Positions 21,473 to 29,600 of a stretch of DNA of 64,000 nt are shown in pieces; position 1 is the first letter of the stretch, and every line of letters begins with the position of its first letter. The stretch is from Paraniabella ginsengisoli. Its GTDB lineage: Bacteria > Bacteroidota > Bacteroidia > Chitinophagales > Chitinophagaceae. The notes beneath the pieces were generated by a model. It was given only the letters and a program-made list of their open reading frames with translations. It was not told where the DNA came from and did no database searches. Both the position numbers and the translations under genes were made by a program. The stretch lies in contig NZ_JAKWBL010000003.1 in the NCBI RefSeq assembly GCF_022513635.1, positions 186,001-250,000 of the forward strand. The letters are read 5' to 3'.

Positions 21473-21624
21473 TTTCCCGGCATTTTCAAATTAGAGGTAC
21501 GTGCGATTAGCCAGGGTCAAAAGATATTTTCTTGATAGGTAAACGCGAAACAATAAAATCTCGTGTAACAAATATGCTTATTTTTTTAGATTTGGCAAAC
21601 CTTTTTGCTATTTTTTACCAAACA

Positions 21625-22485
21625 TTAATAATCTGCGCCTGTCGGATTTGTAAGAATCTCCACATCTTCTCTTTTGATCCATCCTTCAATTTTATAAGAT
21701 TCATTTACAGAACTTTGAAATACACCGTAATAATAATTTTCATACTTCTTTGTGGCATGAAACTTATTACCTTTTGACAAAAATCTTGTCTTTGTAGATT
21801 GTCCCGGCTCTTCGAAAAAATAGGCTTTGGCAGATGTTATTCTTAACCAAAGGTTTACCGGCACTATATTTCCTTCAGTATGGTAATGGAGTTCATCCTC
21901 CATTTCAGATAGCGGTGGCAATGGGCTAACTGCCGACACTCCAATGGGTAAAGATTGCGGCCTACGCCATTGGCTCAAAACCTTCCAATTGGAAATACCT
22001 GCCCAAACTAATGTAGCCAGGATGATGCCACTACTGATTACTATTCTCCATTTTACATTCTTCCTTTTGGAGGTCAGTCTTAATTCAATATCAGAAACAT
22101 TACGGCTTGCTTTAATATGGGCTTGTTTTGCGGAAATATATACAGGCGCCAACTTTTTTATTTCTGTGTCAACTGATAGAACTTCACTTGCTCCGTCTTT
22201 TTGCACATCGCCTTCCGCTTCTTGTTTTGCTGTTTGCGCAGCCTGCTTCCAGGCCTCTTTCGTTTCTTCATATACTTTGTCATACTCCGAACGCAAATCA
22301 GAACTCATTAAGACTTCAAACGCTTCATTTATTTTTTTGGACCAGTCTTCAAAATAAACATCCCCGATATTTTTATCGGGATGAAATTTTAGTAATAACT
22401 TCCGGTAGGCTGTACGAATCTGATCTGCATTAGCTGACCGGGGAACACCAAGTATTTCATAGTAGTTTTTTAATGTTCCTTGCAT
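21625..22485 (-). CDS. DnaJ-domain membrane protein with SH3-like C-terminus, T6SS-associated
   Basis: 286 aa, intact. Residues 6-70 form a J domain (NYYEILGVPRSANADQIRTA) with the canonical HPD motif (KFHPDKNIG), predicted cytoplasmic. Then come a charged linker, one membrane helix (IVISSGIILATLVWAGISNW) and a periplasmic bacterial-SH3-like domain (LWLRITSAKAYFFEEPGQST ... KIEGWIKREDVEIL). The J domain should recruit DnaK, while SH3b domains often bind peptidoglycan. The fusion spans the inner membrane. It is 1 bp from the 137-aa gene upstream and lies directly before tssE. A role in assembly or effector handling is inference; I know no named Tss family with this architecture. Confidence 0.7.
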   Translation of the reverse strand: MQGTLKNYYEILGVPRSANADQIRTAYRKLLLKFHPDKNIGDVYFEDWSKKINEAFEVLMSSDLRSEYDKVYEETKEAWKQAAQTAKQEAEGDVQKDGASEVLSVDTEIKKLAPVYISAKQAHIKASRNVSDIELRLTSKRKNVKWRIVISSGIILATLVWAGISNWKVLSQWRRPQSLPIGVSAVSPLPPLSEMEDELHYHTEGNIVPVNLWLRITSAKAYFFEEPGQSTKTRFLSKGNKFHATKKYENYYYGVFQSSVNESYKIEGWIKREDVEILTNPTGADY

Positions 22486-22486
22486 A

Positions 22487-22900
22487 TCAAAAATCTTTCA
22501 ATTTTATCACCTGCTGATTTTGGATGACTACCTGGGTTTGTGTAACGTCATTGCTTTCCTGCTCCTTATAAAACCAATGTTCCTCTTTCCTGCTTTCGTG
22601 CCTTTCAATCCGTTGAGGATGGCCCCAAGCCATAGTTAAAAAAGTTGAAGGCATGCCGATTGTAACAATTCCGTTCCTGATCTTTTCAGCATACTCCAAT
22701 CCAAATTGCTCGTTAACTAAGGGAAAAAGTTCTTCTTCGATATGCTTTAAATCGTCAGATGCATCTGTTAATCTCTGTTTTGCCAGAATAAGATCTTTTT
22801 CATCCTGCTGACGTCGATTATGTTCTGTAGATTGTTTATGACACACATAAATAATATATGCTACCGTCAAAATAATGATTATAATTTGAAGGGCGATCAT
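22487..22900 (-). CDS. Small membrane-anchored BamE/SmpA-like protein, T6SS-associated
   Basis: 137 aa, intact. An N-terminal helix (MIALQIIIIILTVAYIIYVC) is followed by a coiled-coil-like stretch (about residues 30-65). The C-terminal module reads IRNGIVTIGMPSTFLTMAWG then HPQRI...EEHWFYKE...QTQVVIQNQQVIKLKDF. This resembles the small beta-fold of SmpA/BamE/DUF2845-type proteins (G-x-P ... W.Y ... V.F.ngkV). Function unknown. It is the first gene of the tssE-side transcription unit and is 1 bp from the DnaJ-like gene. Confidence 0.55.
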   Translation of the reverse strand: MIALQIIIIILTVAYIIYVCHKQSTEHNRRQQDEKDLILAKQRLTDASDDLKHIEEELFPLVNEQFGLEYAEKIRNGIVTIGMPSTFLTMAWGHPQRIERHESRKEEHWFYKEQESNDVTQTQVVIQNQQVIKLKDF

Positions 22901-23112
22901 AGAGTGCTACTTAGTTACATAGGAGTTGAGAACAAAATCACAGGCAAAATAATATTTTTTTAATATTATGTATAGAAGTTGCTTAAAACTAATGTTAAGT
23001 GGTGTGATTTTTTTCTAAAAAAATATCCGTCAATTTAGAATTGGAACAAGCAAGCAACGTTGATTTCTTCATTATGAGCAACTGCTGAATTAAAAAGAAT
23101 TAACTTCGTATA

Positions 23113-23277
23113 ATGCCTACAATTATTATTGGAGATAAGGTTAAGCTTCTGCCACCCTTTTCATCTGAGAAAATATACACGGTGATAGCTGTTGAGGGTG
23201 CTTATCTTACACTTAATACGAAAAGTGCGCATAAGGATATTGTCATCTTTATTAAGTGCGTTCAAAAGCACTATTAG
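23113..23277 (+). CDS. Small hypothetical protein (54 aa)
   Basis: ATG at 23113 to TAG at 23275-23277 encodes 54 aa of protein-like composition (KVKLLPPFSSEKIYTVIAVE, GAYLTLNTKSAHKDIV), compatible with a small SH3-like beta-barrel. It is on the plus strand, between the T6SS accessory genes and the toxin/immunity island, convergent with the 96-aa gene at 23288. The region upstream (22901-23112) is non-coding and AT-rich. No function can be assigned. Confidence 0.45.
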   Translation: MPTIIIGDKVKLLPPFSSEKIYTVIAVEGAYLTLNTKSAHKDIVIFIKCVQKHY

Positions 23278-23287
23278 CTTGCTATTT

Positions 23288-23578
23288 TTAAGATTTGAGA
23301 AAGTAACGATTGTTTGTCAGAACTTTTATATTAATCCGACAGACTTTTTTTATACTTAAAGGATTATTTTTCTTAATATCTGTTACAATATAGCTTTTAT
23401 TACCGCTCCGTATATCTTCGTGCCAATCCCACTCATCTAATTCCATTTCATTGCCGTCTTCACGATTATTCCATAAAGCAATGGCGTCGCCAGTGAAATA
23501 AACATGATTAGGTATAACCTCAATATTATTCAATACGATCCTGTCAGCGAAAAGTTCTGAAAATTTATGTTTTTGCAT
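23288..23578 (-). CDS. Hypothetical protein, possible orphan immunity gene
   Basis: 96 aa, acidic/aromatic in the middle (ALWNNREDGNEMELDEWDWH). It is not a family I recognise. In-frame codons upstream of the ATG encode a hydrophobic stretch (LFTLLFFLLCPITRRECGS), so the true N-terminus may carry a signal sequence whose start was lost to an indel. It lies just downstream of a toxin-less Rhs tip (23721-24016), the position where a cognate immunity gene would be. Role inferred from position only. Confidence 0.45.
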   Translation of the reverse strand: MQKHKFSELFADRIVLNNIEVIPNHVYFTGDAIALWNNREDGNEMELDEWDWHEDIRSGNKSYIVTDIKKNNPLSIKKVCRINIKVLTNNRYFLKS

Positions 23579-23720
23579 AGAATCGTTTTTACTACCGCAT
23601 TCTCTCCTTGTTATTGGACAAAGCAGAAAAAACAGTAAAGTGAATAAAAAATGTTGTCGAAACTAAATCAACGCTGGATTGAACACTTTCAATAGAAGAA
23701 GAATGGAATTAGCAAGTGAT

Positions 23721-24016
23721 TCATTTTTTTCTGCCACCTCTTAAAGATAGACATTTAAATCGACAACTTTTCATACCCCCGCCCAACCCAATTGGATCCT
23801 GACTTATATAACCGCCACTCTCATTATCATAATACCTGAACCTGTTATACGCCAGCCCGGTCTCTTCATCTACATATTGACCCTGGTAAAGTTGCGGCAC
23901 TAAACCTTTATCCCCCTTCTCTTTTCTCACCGCACCATATATGTCCAATTCACGTTCCCATACCAGCTTTCCTGCTTCATCATAACCGTGCGTAGGTGTT
24001 CCTAAATAATCAGTTT
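23721..24016 (-). pseudogene. Decayed orphan Rhs tip without toxin
   Basis: The sequence encodes the C-terminal conserved Rhs core end (MDIYGAVRKEKGDKGLVPQL, YNRFRYYDNES, YISQDPIGL) nearly identical to the full rhs at 27.1-27.3 kb. It then switches to about 20 unrelated residues and stops at 23721. No toxin domain follows in any frame. This is the expected relic of a displaced Rhs C-terminus that later lost its toxin. Upstream sequence (24017-24206) is non-coding. Confidence 0.75.
23784..24015. repeat. Rhs tip repeat, copy A (232 bp)
   Basis: This 232-bp segment matches 27111-27342 over the same length with only scattered base differences, including identical stretches such as cctgaacctgttatacgcca. 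Direct orientation; a shorter related copy is at 25213-25299. Confidence 0.9.
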
Positions 24017-24206
24017 AACCGGTCAGGTAAGTCCTTTCATCATCTGTCATTTTTGCTGGGAGGGATTGACCAACTTTTGCATTCATTTATTATAAAAAAA
24101 TCGTCAAGATTAGATTACTTGACGATTTTACAATGAGTTTATATTTTCAGATATGTATTCCAATCTATCATATTAAGCTAAATAGTTTTCAGGCTTGACA
24201 ACTGAA

Positions 24207-24644
24207 TCATTCTATATCTCCCCAATTGATTTCCTCAGCATCAAGCCACTGAATTCTCGATGATTTTTCTTCAGGATTTTGATAGAAATCACAAATAATT
24301 GCCCATGCCTGATTGGATTCTACTAGTGACCCTAATGGAATCATATTCTCATCACCTGCATCGATTATTTCATTCATATGATTTGGATCAAACACACTGT
24401 AATAACTTGGTTGACTACTGTTGGTAGTTGTTAAAATATTGTAATCATACCGTAGAGAAAATTTGCCATCGTGAGCTATAAATAATAAAACTATATCTCC
24501 ATCTTTATGCTTGTATTCAAAATAACCAGAGTTTGATATATCACTTTTATTAATATCATGATCCAAAAAATAGGGTTTATAATTATCCATCTTTGAATCT
24601 GTTACAAAATCTTCATTTAAAAACTGTACTGCAATTTTAAACAT
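24207..24644 (-). CDS. Imm1-like immunity protein for the deaminase tip
   Basis: 145 aa. The C-terminal half carries the pattern of the Imm1 family (PLGSLVESNQAWAIICDFYQ, NPEEKSSRIQWLDAEEINW). This is the ordered S/L-V ... A ... F ... P ... I.W segment also seen in known immunity proteins of DddA-type deaminases. The N-terminal half is beta-rich (DGDIVLLFIAHDGKFSLRYD). It lies 89 bp downstream of the HAE/CxxC deaminase gene on the same strand, the normal toxin-then-immunity order. Family assignment is by motif memory and should be tested with an HMM search. Confidence 0.65.
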   Translation of the reverse strand: MFKIAVQFLNEDFVTDSKMDNYKPYFLDHDINKSDISNSGYFEYKHKDGDIVLLFIAHDGKFSLRYDYNILTTTNSSQPSYYSVFDPNHMNEIIDAGDENMIPLGSLVESNQAWAIICDFYQNPEEKSSRIQWLDAEEINWGDIE

Positions 24645-24733
24645 ACTAATAAATTTGACTCCTTTAAAAATTCATTAAAATCTTATTCAAAATAAATTGA
24701 CATGGAATAGTTAAACTAATTCTTAGTGTAATG

Positions 24734-25299
24734 TCATTTTTTTCCACTTTTATCAATAATATTAAGTTCTTTAACTCCTAGAGCTTTCATCAGATCTGGC
24801 AAATATTTTCTACAATTCGCACAGGTTGCTCTATCAACATACATTGTCATTTTGCTTGGTAGTCCTCCATTTTTTGCGTGCGCGTTCATTAAGGAATTTG
24901 CTTCAGCATGAAAAAATACCTGACTTTTACCTGCTCCAAGACCTATTTTGTCTCTCCAAGATCTGCCAAGATCTTTGTCACCTTCTCCAAGTAACGTAGA
25001 ATTTACGCCAAATACCTTTTCTCCATTAACTTCAACAAAAGCAACTGTCCCTCTGCCATCACCAATCTTTGGTATGGAATTTCCTAAAACTTGCATGCCA
25101 TTTTGATCTCTGAAGAAATCTATAGCGTCCCATGGAGTTCCAGCTAGACCAAATATGTCAATATAGGTATTATTATCATTTACAAAACCATATAAATTAG
25201 TTTGCCCCGATACAATTGGATCCTCTGGCTTATATATGCTCCACTTTCATTATCATAATACCTGAACCTGTTATACGCCAGCCCGGTCTCGTCATCAAC
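24734..25299 (-). CDS. Orphan Rhs tip carrying a DddA-like nucleic-acid deaminase toxin (frameshifted)
   Basis: The 5' part repeats the conserved end of the Rhs core (ETGLAYNRFRYYDNESGAYI). Across an indel near 25227 it continues as DPIVSGQTNLYGFVNDNNTY then IDIFGLAGTPWDAIDFFRDQ, the standard junction to a polymorphic toxin. The toxin, intact from Met at 25096 (120 aa), has the deaminase zinc site: H63-A64-E65 in FFHAEANSLMNAHA, and C92-x-x-C95 in RATCANCRKYL, 26 residues apart. HAE + CxxC with this spacing and an Imm1-like neighbour is closest to the SCP1.201/DddA-like toxin families. It lacks an N-terminal Rhs core, so it is probably silent unless recombined into a full rhs. Confidence 0.75.
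25213..25299. repeat. Rhs tip repeat, copy B (about 87 bp)
   Basis: Matches the 5' part of copies A and C, including tatcataatacctgaacctg and gttatacgccagcccggtct. It ends abruptly at 25299, where sequence unrelated to Rhs begins, marking a recombination or deletion boundary. Confidence 0.85.
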
Positions 25300-25322
25300 G
25301 CAATAATTCTAGAAAGCTTATT

Positions 25323-25682
25323 TCAGCGATTCCTCGCAGTAAACAAAAATGGCTCGTGAGGACACCAGCCATTGATTATAAATCTAATAGAAAACTCATT
25401 TATAAGTATGCGTTCCCACTCTTCTTCGTCATCAATTTATTTTTTGCTATCCAGTTTCAATTCTCCTCCAAAATAGTATAACGATATTCTTTACCAGAAT
25501 CGTTTCTTCCAGTATATATCAATTTCATCTTTTTAAGTTGAAACGGGAAGGTGCGTGGAGAAATGACCTAAAGGAAAGAAATATTGCTATTTTCAAAATC
25601 AATATAAAGAACATTCCTCAACCTCCAAATCCTGATTCAATATACACTGTATATGATAATCAGGATATTGAGTTGGAGCCAT
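25323..25682 (-). pseudogene. Broken small gene, possible immunity gene
   Basis: No long ORF survives, but the minus strand reads as one protein of about 118 aa if several single-base indels are allowed: ATG at 25682 (MAPTQYPDYHIQCILNQDLE), then SLYIDFENSNISFP, MKLIYTGRNDSGKEYRYTIL, KIDDEEEWERILINEFSIRF and the end HEPFLFTARNR at 25323. Several indels in 360 bp exceed the window average, so this may be genuine decay. A plus-strand reading of 25540-25680 also looks protein-like, so the strand call is uncertain. Its position between toxin modules suggests an immunity relic. Confidence 0.4.
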
Positions 25683-25693
25683 AAAGGTTAGAA

Positions 25694-26002
25694 TTATTTC
25701 ATTTTCCAAACCAAATTCAACTTCAAGTAGCTGCAATTCTTTTTTAATTTTTCAGCTTCTTTTGAAAAGATTACTTCTCTTGATTGCTGCGAATATGCCG
25801 CTGTCGTTAATTCATTGGCCAATTTAGATAAAATGAATGGGATTGCAGATTCAATAGCTTTAATTTTTTGCTCTGTTTGTTTGAATTCTGCACCATCGTT
25901 CAGTTTTTCTGAGTAAACGTTGGCGAAAACAACATTGACTTTATTGTAATCATCAATTTTAACATGCATATTTTTTTCGTTTTCAAAAGACTGCATATAC
26001 AT
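25694..26002 (-). CDS. Hypothetical helical protein in the toxin/immunity island
   Basis: 102 aa, mainly helical and charged (KQTEQKIKAIESAIPFILSK, LANELTTAAYSQQSREVIFS). No family recognised. It lies 37 bp downstream of the 184-aa gene and on the same strand, so it is probably co-transcribed with rhs and its immunity gene. It could be a second immunity protein or the end of a longer gene: the last residues after KKNC may be out of frame. Confidence 0.5.
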   Translation of the reverse strand: MYMQSFENEKNMHVKIDDYNKVNVVFANVYSEKLNDGAEFKQTEQKIKAIESAIPFILSKLANELTTAAYSQQSREVIFSKEAEKLKKNCSYLKLNLVWKMK

Positions 26003-26039
26003 ATACGCTTTAAAAGATTAAAAAGATCCACTTTCCAAA

Positions 26040-26594
26040 CTAATTTGCACCTAATAACTCTACAATATTAGCGATAGTGCTTTGGGAGCTTCCTACAAGG
26101 ATAATTTTAATGTCGGCAATCGTAACAACATATCCATCATTACCTTTTTTCAACCATAGTTTATTTGAGTAATAAGAATCTTTTATCAAAGTATCAAAAT
26201 TCTTTCTGATGCTATAGTAAATATCAAAACGATGATGTTCATATTTCGCTGATGCAATTTCTGACAAGCAAATGCCCAGTTCTATCAAAACGAAAGTATA
26301 GGCTGAATTTGATATCAAGTCACCTTCAACAGAATAAACTACAGGGTCTTCGTTTTGTAAATCTTCTTTTTTAATTTTATAATGTCTATTACCAATAGAA
26401 AAAAAACCGCCTTTATCATTTGCTCCGTCTTGAATAGAAGTAAAATGATCAAGGTCAGCTTCAGCAGCCACCTTTGATGCATAATCAATCCCATGAGGAA
26501 AGAATTTATACAATGTATTTTCAAGTAGAGGTTCCTTACCTGTTGCGACAATTGCTATCGCCTGAATTGCTTCTGTATATTTTTTAAAATCCAT
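26040..26594 (-). CDS. Probable immunity protein of the Rhs deaminase toxin
   Basis: 184 aa, intact, no signal peptide, so cytoplasmic, as expected for neutralising a nucleic-acid-targeting toxin. It starts 27 bp after the rhs stop codon on the same strand, the canonical immunity position. Visible segments: AIQAIAIVATGKEPLLENTL, GGFFSIGNRHYKIKKEDLQN, and a C-terminal repeat-like helix region (ADIKIILVGSSQSTIANIVE). I do not recognise the family. The call rests on gene order and size. Confidence 0.6.
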   Translation of the reverse strand: MDFKKYTEAIQAIAIVATGKEPLLENTLYKFFPHGIDYASKVAAEADLDHFTSIQDGANDKGGFFSIGNRHYKIKKEDLQNEDPVVYSVEGDLISNSAYTFVLIELGICLSEIASAKYEHHRFDIYYSIRKNFDTLIKDSYYSNKLWLKKGNDGYVVTIADIKIILVGSSQSTIANIVELLGAN

Positions 26595-26621
26595 ACTCTA
26601 ATTTTGTAGATTCTTGTAATA

Positions 26622-29600
26622 CTAATGCGTGTTAAGTTTTTTTCTTTTAGGTTTTTTCCCGTTTAAATTATAGTCGTATTTAGCTACTACTCTTCCTCCT
26701 TCCATTTCAGTTTGAATAATATGTCCAGGCGATGATTTACTCCAATGATAGCTTCTTCCAGTATCTGTAGCGTGATATTCGGCGCTCACATCGAAATCAT
26801 TTACAAATCTTCGAATGGCTGGTTGACAACCAGGTTTACATGGATTTAGTTGACCTGACATTTTAAGATGATCCCCAGCCTGAACCATATCCATCGCATC
26901 GTTTGTTAAAAATTTGCGCTCAGTATGGGTTAACAATGCTTCCTGTTGATTTAACCTACCACTTCCAGGACTACCACTTTGATACGTATTATTAAACACA
27001 CTTTCACCATCTCTTATGATTTCTCCTGATAATCCATGATGTAACCCAAAAACATCCACAAACAAGTTGACATTCGTTACATAGCCATAAAAGTTAGGTA
27101 ATCCACCCATCAACCCAATTGGATCCTGACTAATATAACCCCCACTTTCATTATCATAATACCTGAACCTGTTATACGCCAGCCCGGTCTCATCATCTAC
27201 ATATTGGCCCTGATAAAGTTGCGGCACTAAACCTTTATCCCCCTTCTCTTTTCTCACCGCACCATATATGTCCAATTCACGTTCCCATACCAGCTTGCCT
27301 GTTTCATCATAACTGTGCGTAGGTGTTCCTAAATAATCAGTTACAATACTATATTGCTTATCTTCAATGAGCTTGGCGCAAGGTACAAAACTTCCATCTT
27401 CATACACCCAGGTTATAATATTTTCAACCGGTTCTTTTTCTTCTTCTATACCATTTTCTGTAACAGATCTTTTTGGTGGATATTCACCGTTGTATTGCCA
27501 CTCATGTAAAGGCACATTGCCATCCCAAATAAATCTTGTTACTGTGTGTTCAGGTTGTCCTTCGTCAGGCTCAGGACGACAAACTATTTTCGCCGTTCTT
27601 CTTCCTAAAGGATCATAATAAAATTCTATTTCGCGCCCACCGGGGTTTACTACTTTTTGCAACATGCCGTTCCCAGCCCATTGGTATTCCCAACCCGTAG
27701 CGGAACGCTGCAAACTGATACCTTTTTCTTTTGCTGTTTCGGTTTTATCAATGGCGCTTAGGTTTTCATTGCGCTTATATTCTTTAAATACCAGGTTGCC
27801 TTCTGCATCATAGTAATAACAATATTTATCATCTTCCTGTAAACGCCCGCCCTCACTGTATTTACGATCGCTTTTATCTTTGGCCTTAAACAGGTTGCCT
27901 ATTTTATCAGGCACACGGTAAATGGTTTCAGTACCGCTTTTTTCCTCGTAAGTAGCGCTTACTAAATTATCAAATGCATCATAATCAAAATCTGCTTTGG
28001 CATGGGTAAGTTCGTTAACCATTTTATGCAGCTTATTACCACGGCCCCATTCATAACGTGTACGGCTTTGCTCTATATTTTTAGCACCAATGGTGCGTCG
28101 CGTTACACGGCCCAATTGATCACGATCGGTATGCACACCTATACCACCACTTAACTGGCGATGCAGCTCCAAGCCCGTATCATCGCGGTGGAACAGCGCA
28201 GTCCACCCAGCCCCCTCCCGGCCTCCCCGGTGGATGAGGATATCCTATCATTATGAGGTGAGGCCTTACCTGTGATCTTTGCAATTCGTTCTTCAATCTC
28301 TTTCAATTTTATATCTACTACTGAAGGTGGCAGCGCTTCATCAGGCGTGGTTTTACGCATTCCATTCATTTCTGTAAGCATGCCCCACTCATTATATCGC
28401 ATGTTGATATCGGCACCAAGGCTGCTTCCGGTATATACACAATTGCCGTCGCTGTCATACAACTTGGTCACTTCATAGCCGTCCTGCATTTCCTTTACCA
28501 CACGTCCGGCTTTGTCGCGTTGCAGTTTAATGTGGCTGGTTTCATTAATAGCTTCAATCAATAGCGCGTCTGCATTATATTTATAAGCAGCCATACTGCT
28601 GTCGCTATGCTCCTCTTTTACAATATTTCCTACGCTGTCATAATCATAGCTGGTCCATTTTTCCTGAGGACGTAACACTTTAGTTACCCGGCCATTGTTA
28701 TCGCGTTGGTAGCGGCGATTCAATCCATCAAAGCCCCACTCGCTTACCACATTACCTAAAGCATCTAATCCAAACTTATAAACTTCACCTCCTTCATTTA
28801 CAATGCTGCGCAACTGTAATTCGGTATCATAATTAAATCGTACACTACGGTTATTTTGTTTACGGCCACGTAATATGCCCAATGGTCCGTATTCAAATTC
28901 TACCAGGTGACTGTAATCCCTTGCGGTTAGAAGGTTTCCTGCTACATCATATTCAAACCGGTGTGTATTTCCATCTGGTTCTCTTAATTCAACAACCTGG
29001 CTGGCGTCATTATACGTGTAACGGGTAATATTGCCTCTCACATCTTTATGAAAAAGCATATTTCCCAATTCATCATATTCCCATAATTGCTCAAGCCTGT
29101 TGGGATACTGTAACCTGGTAAGATTATGTTGCTTATCATACCAAAGTTCAAAACTGCGTTCCTTATTATCTGTAATGCGTTTTACATGTTTGCCTTCATA
29201 TTCATATTGAACAGTATTACCGCTTATTCCGGTGCGGCTTATTAACCGGCTTCTTTCATCATACTCCCAGCTAATGGCCATACCGCCGGGGCTTCCGGCA
29301 AATGTCAGGTTCAGGCGTTCATCATATTGATAAGTACTGGCTTCATCATTTTCATTAGTAATGCGGCCTATTTTTCCAAAAAGATTATACTGGTATTGTA
29401 CAGTTCCTCCTTCCGGATTCACCAACACTTCCAGTTCCTGGTATTGGTTATATATCTGACGGGTAATGCCACCATTGGCATCAATAATTTTGTAGATCAG
29501 CTTGCTGCTGTCATAATGATATTCTGTTTCATGCCCCAGGCTGTCACGGGCAGTTGTTACACCGCTTCCATCTTCATTCTGTTTATAAGCAGACCAATAC

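Noticed and set aside
23784..27342. Repeats interpreted as an insertion sequence or transposon
   Set aside because: The repeats are coding Rhs sequence at toxin junctions, without terminal inverted repeats or a transposase.
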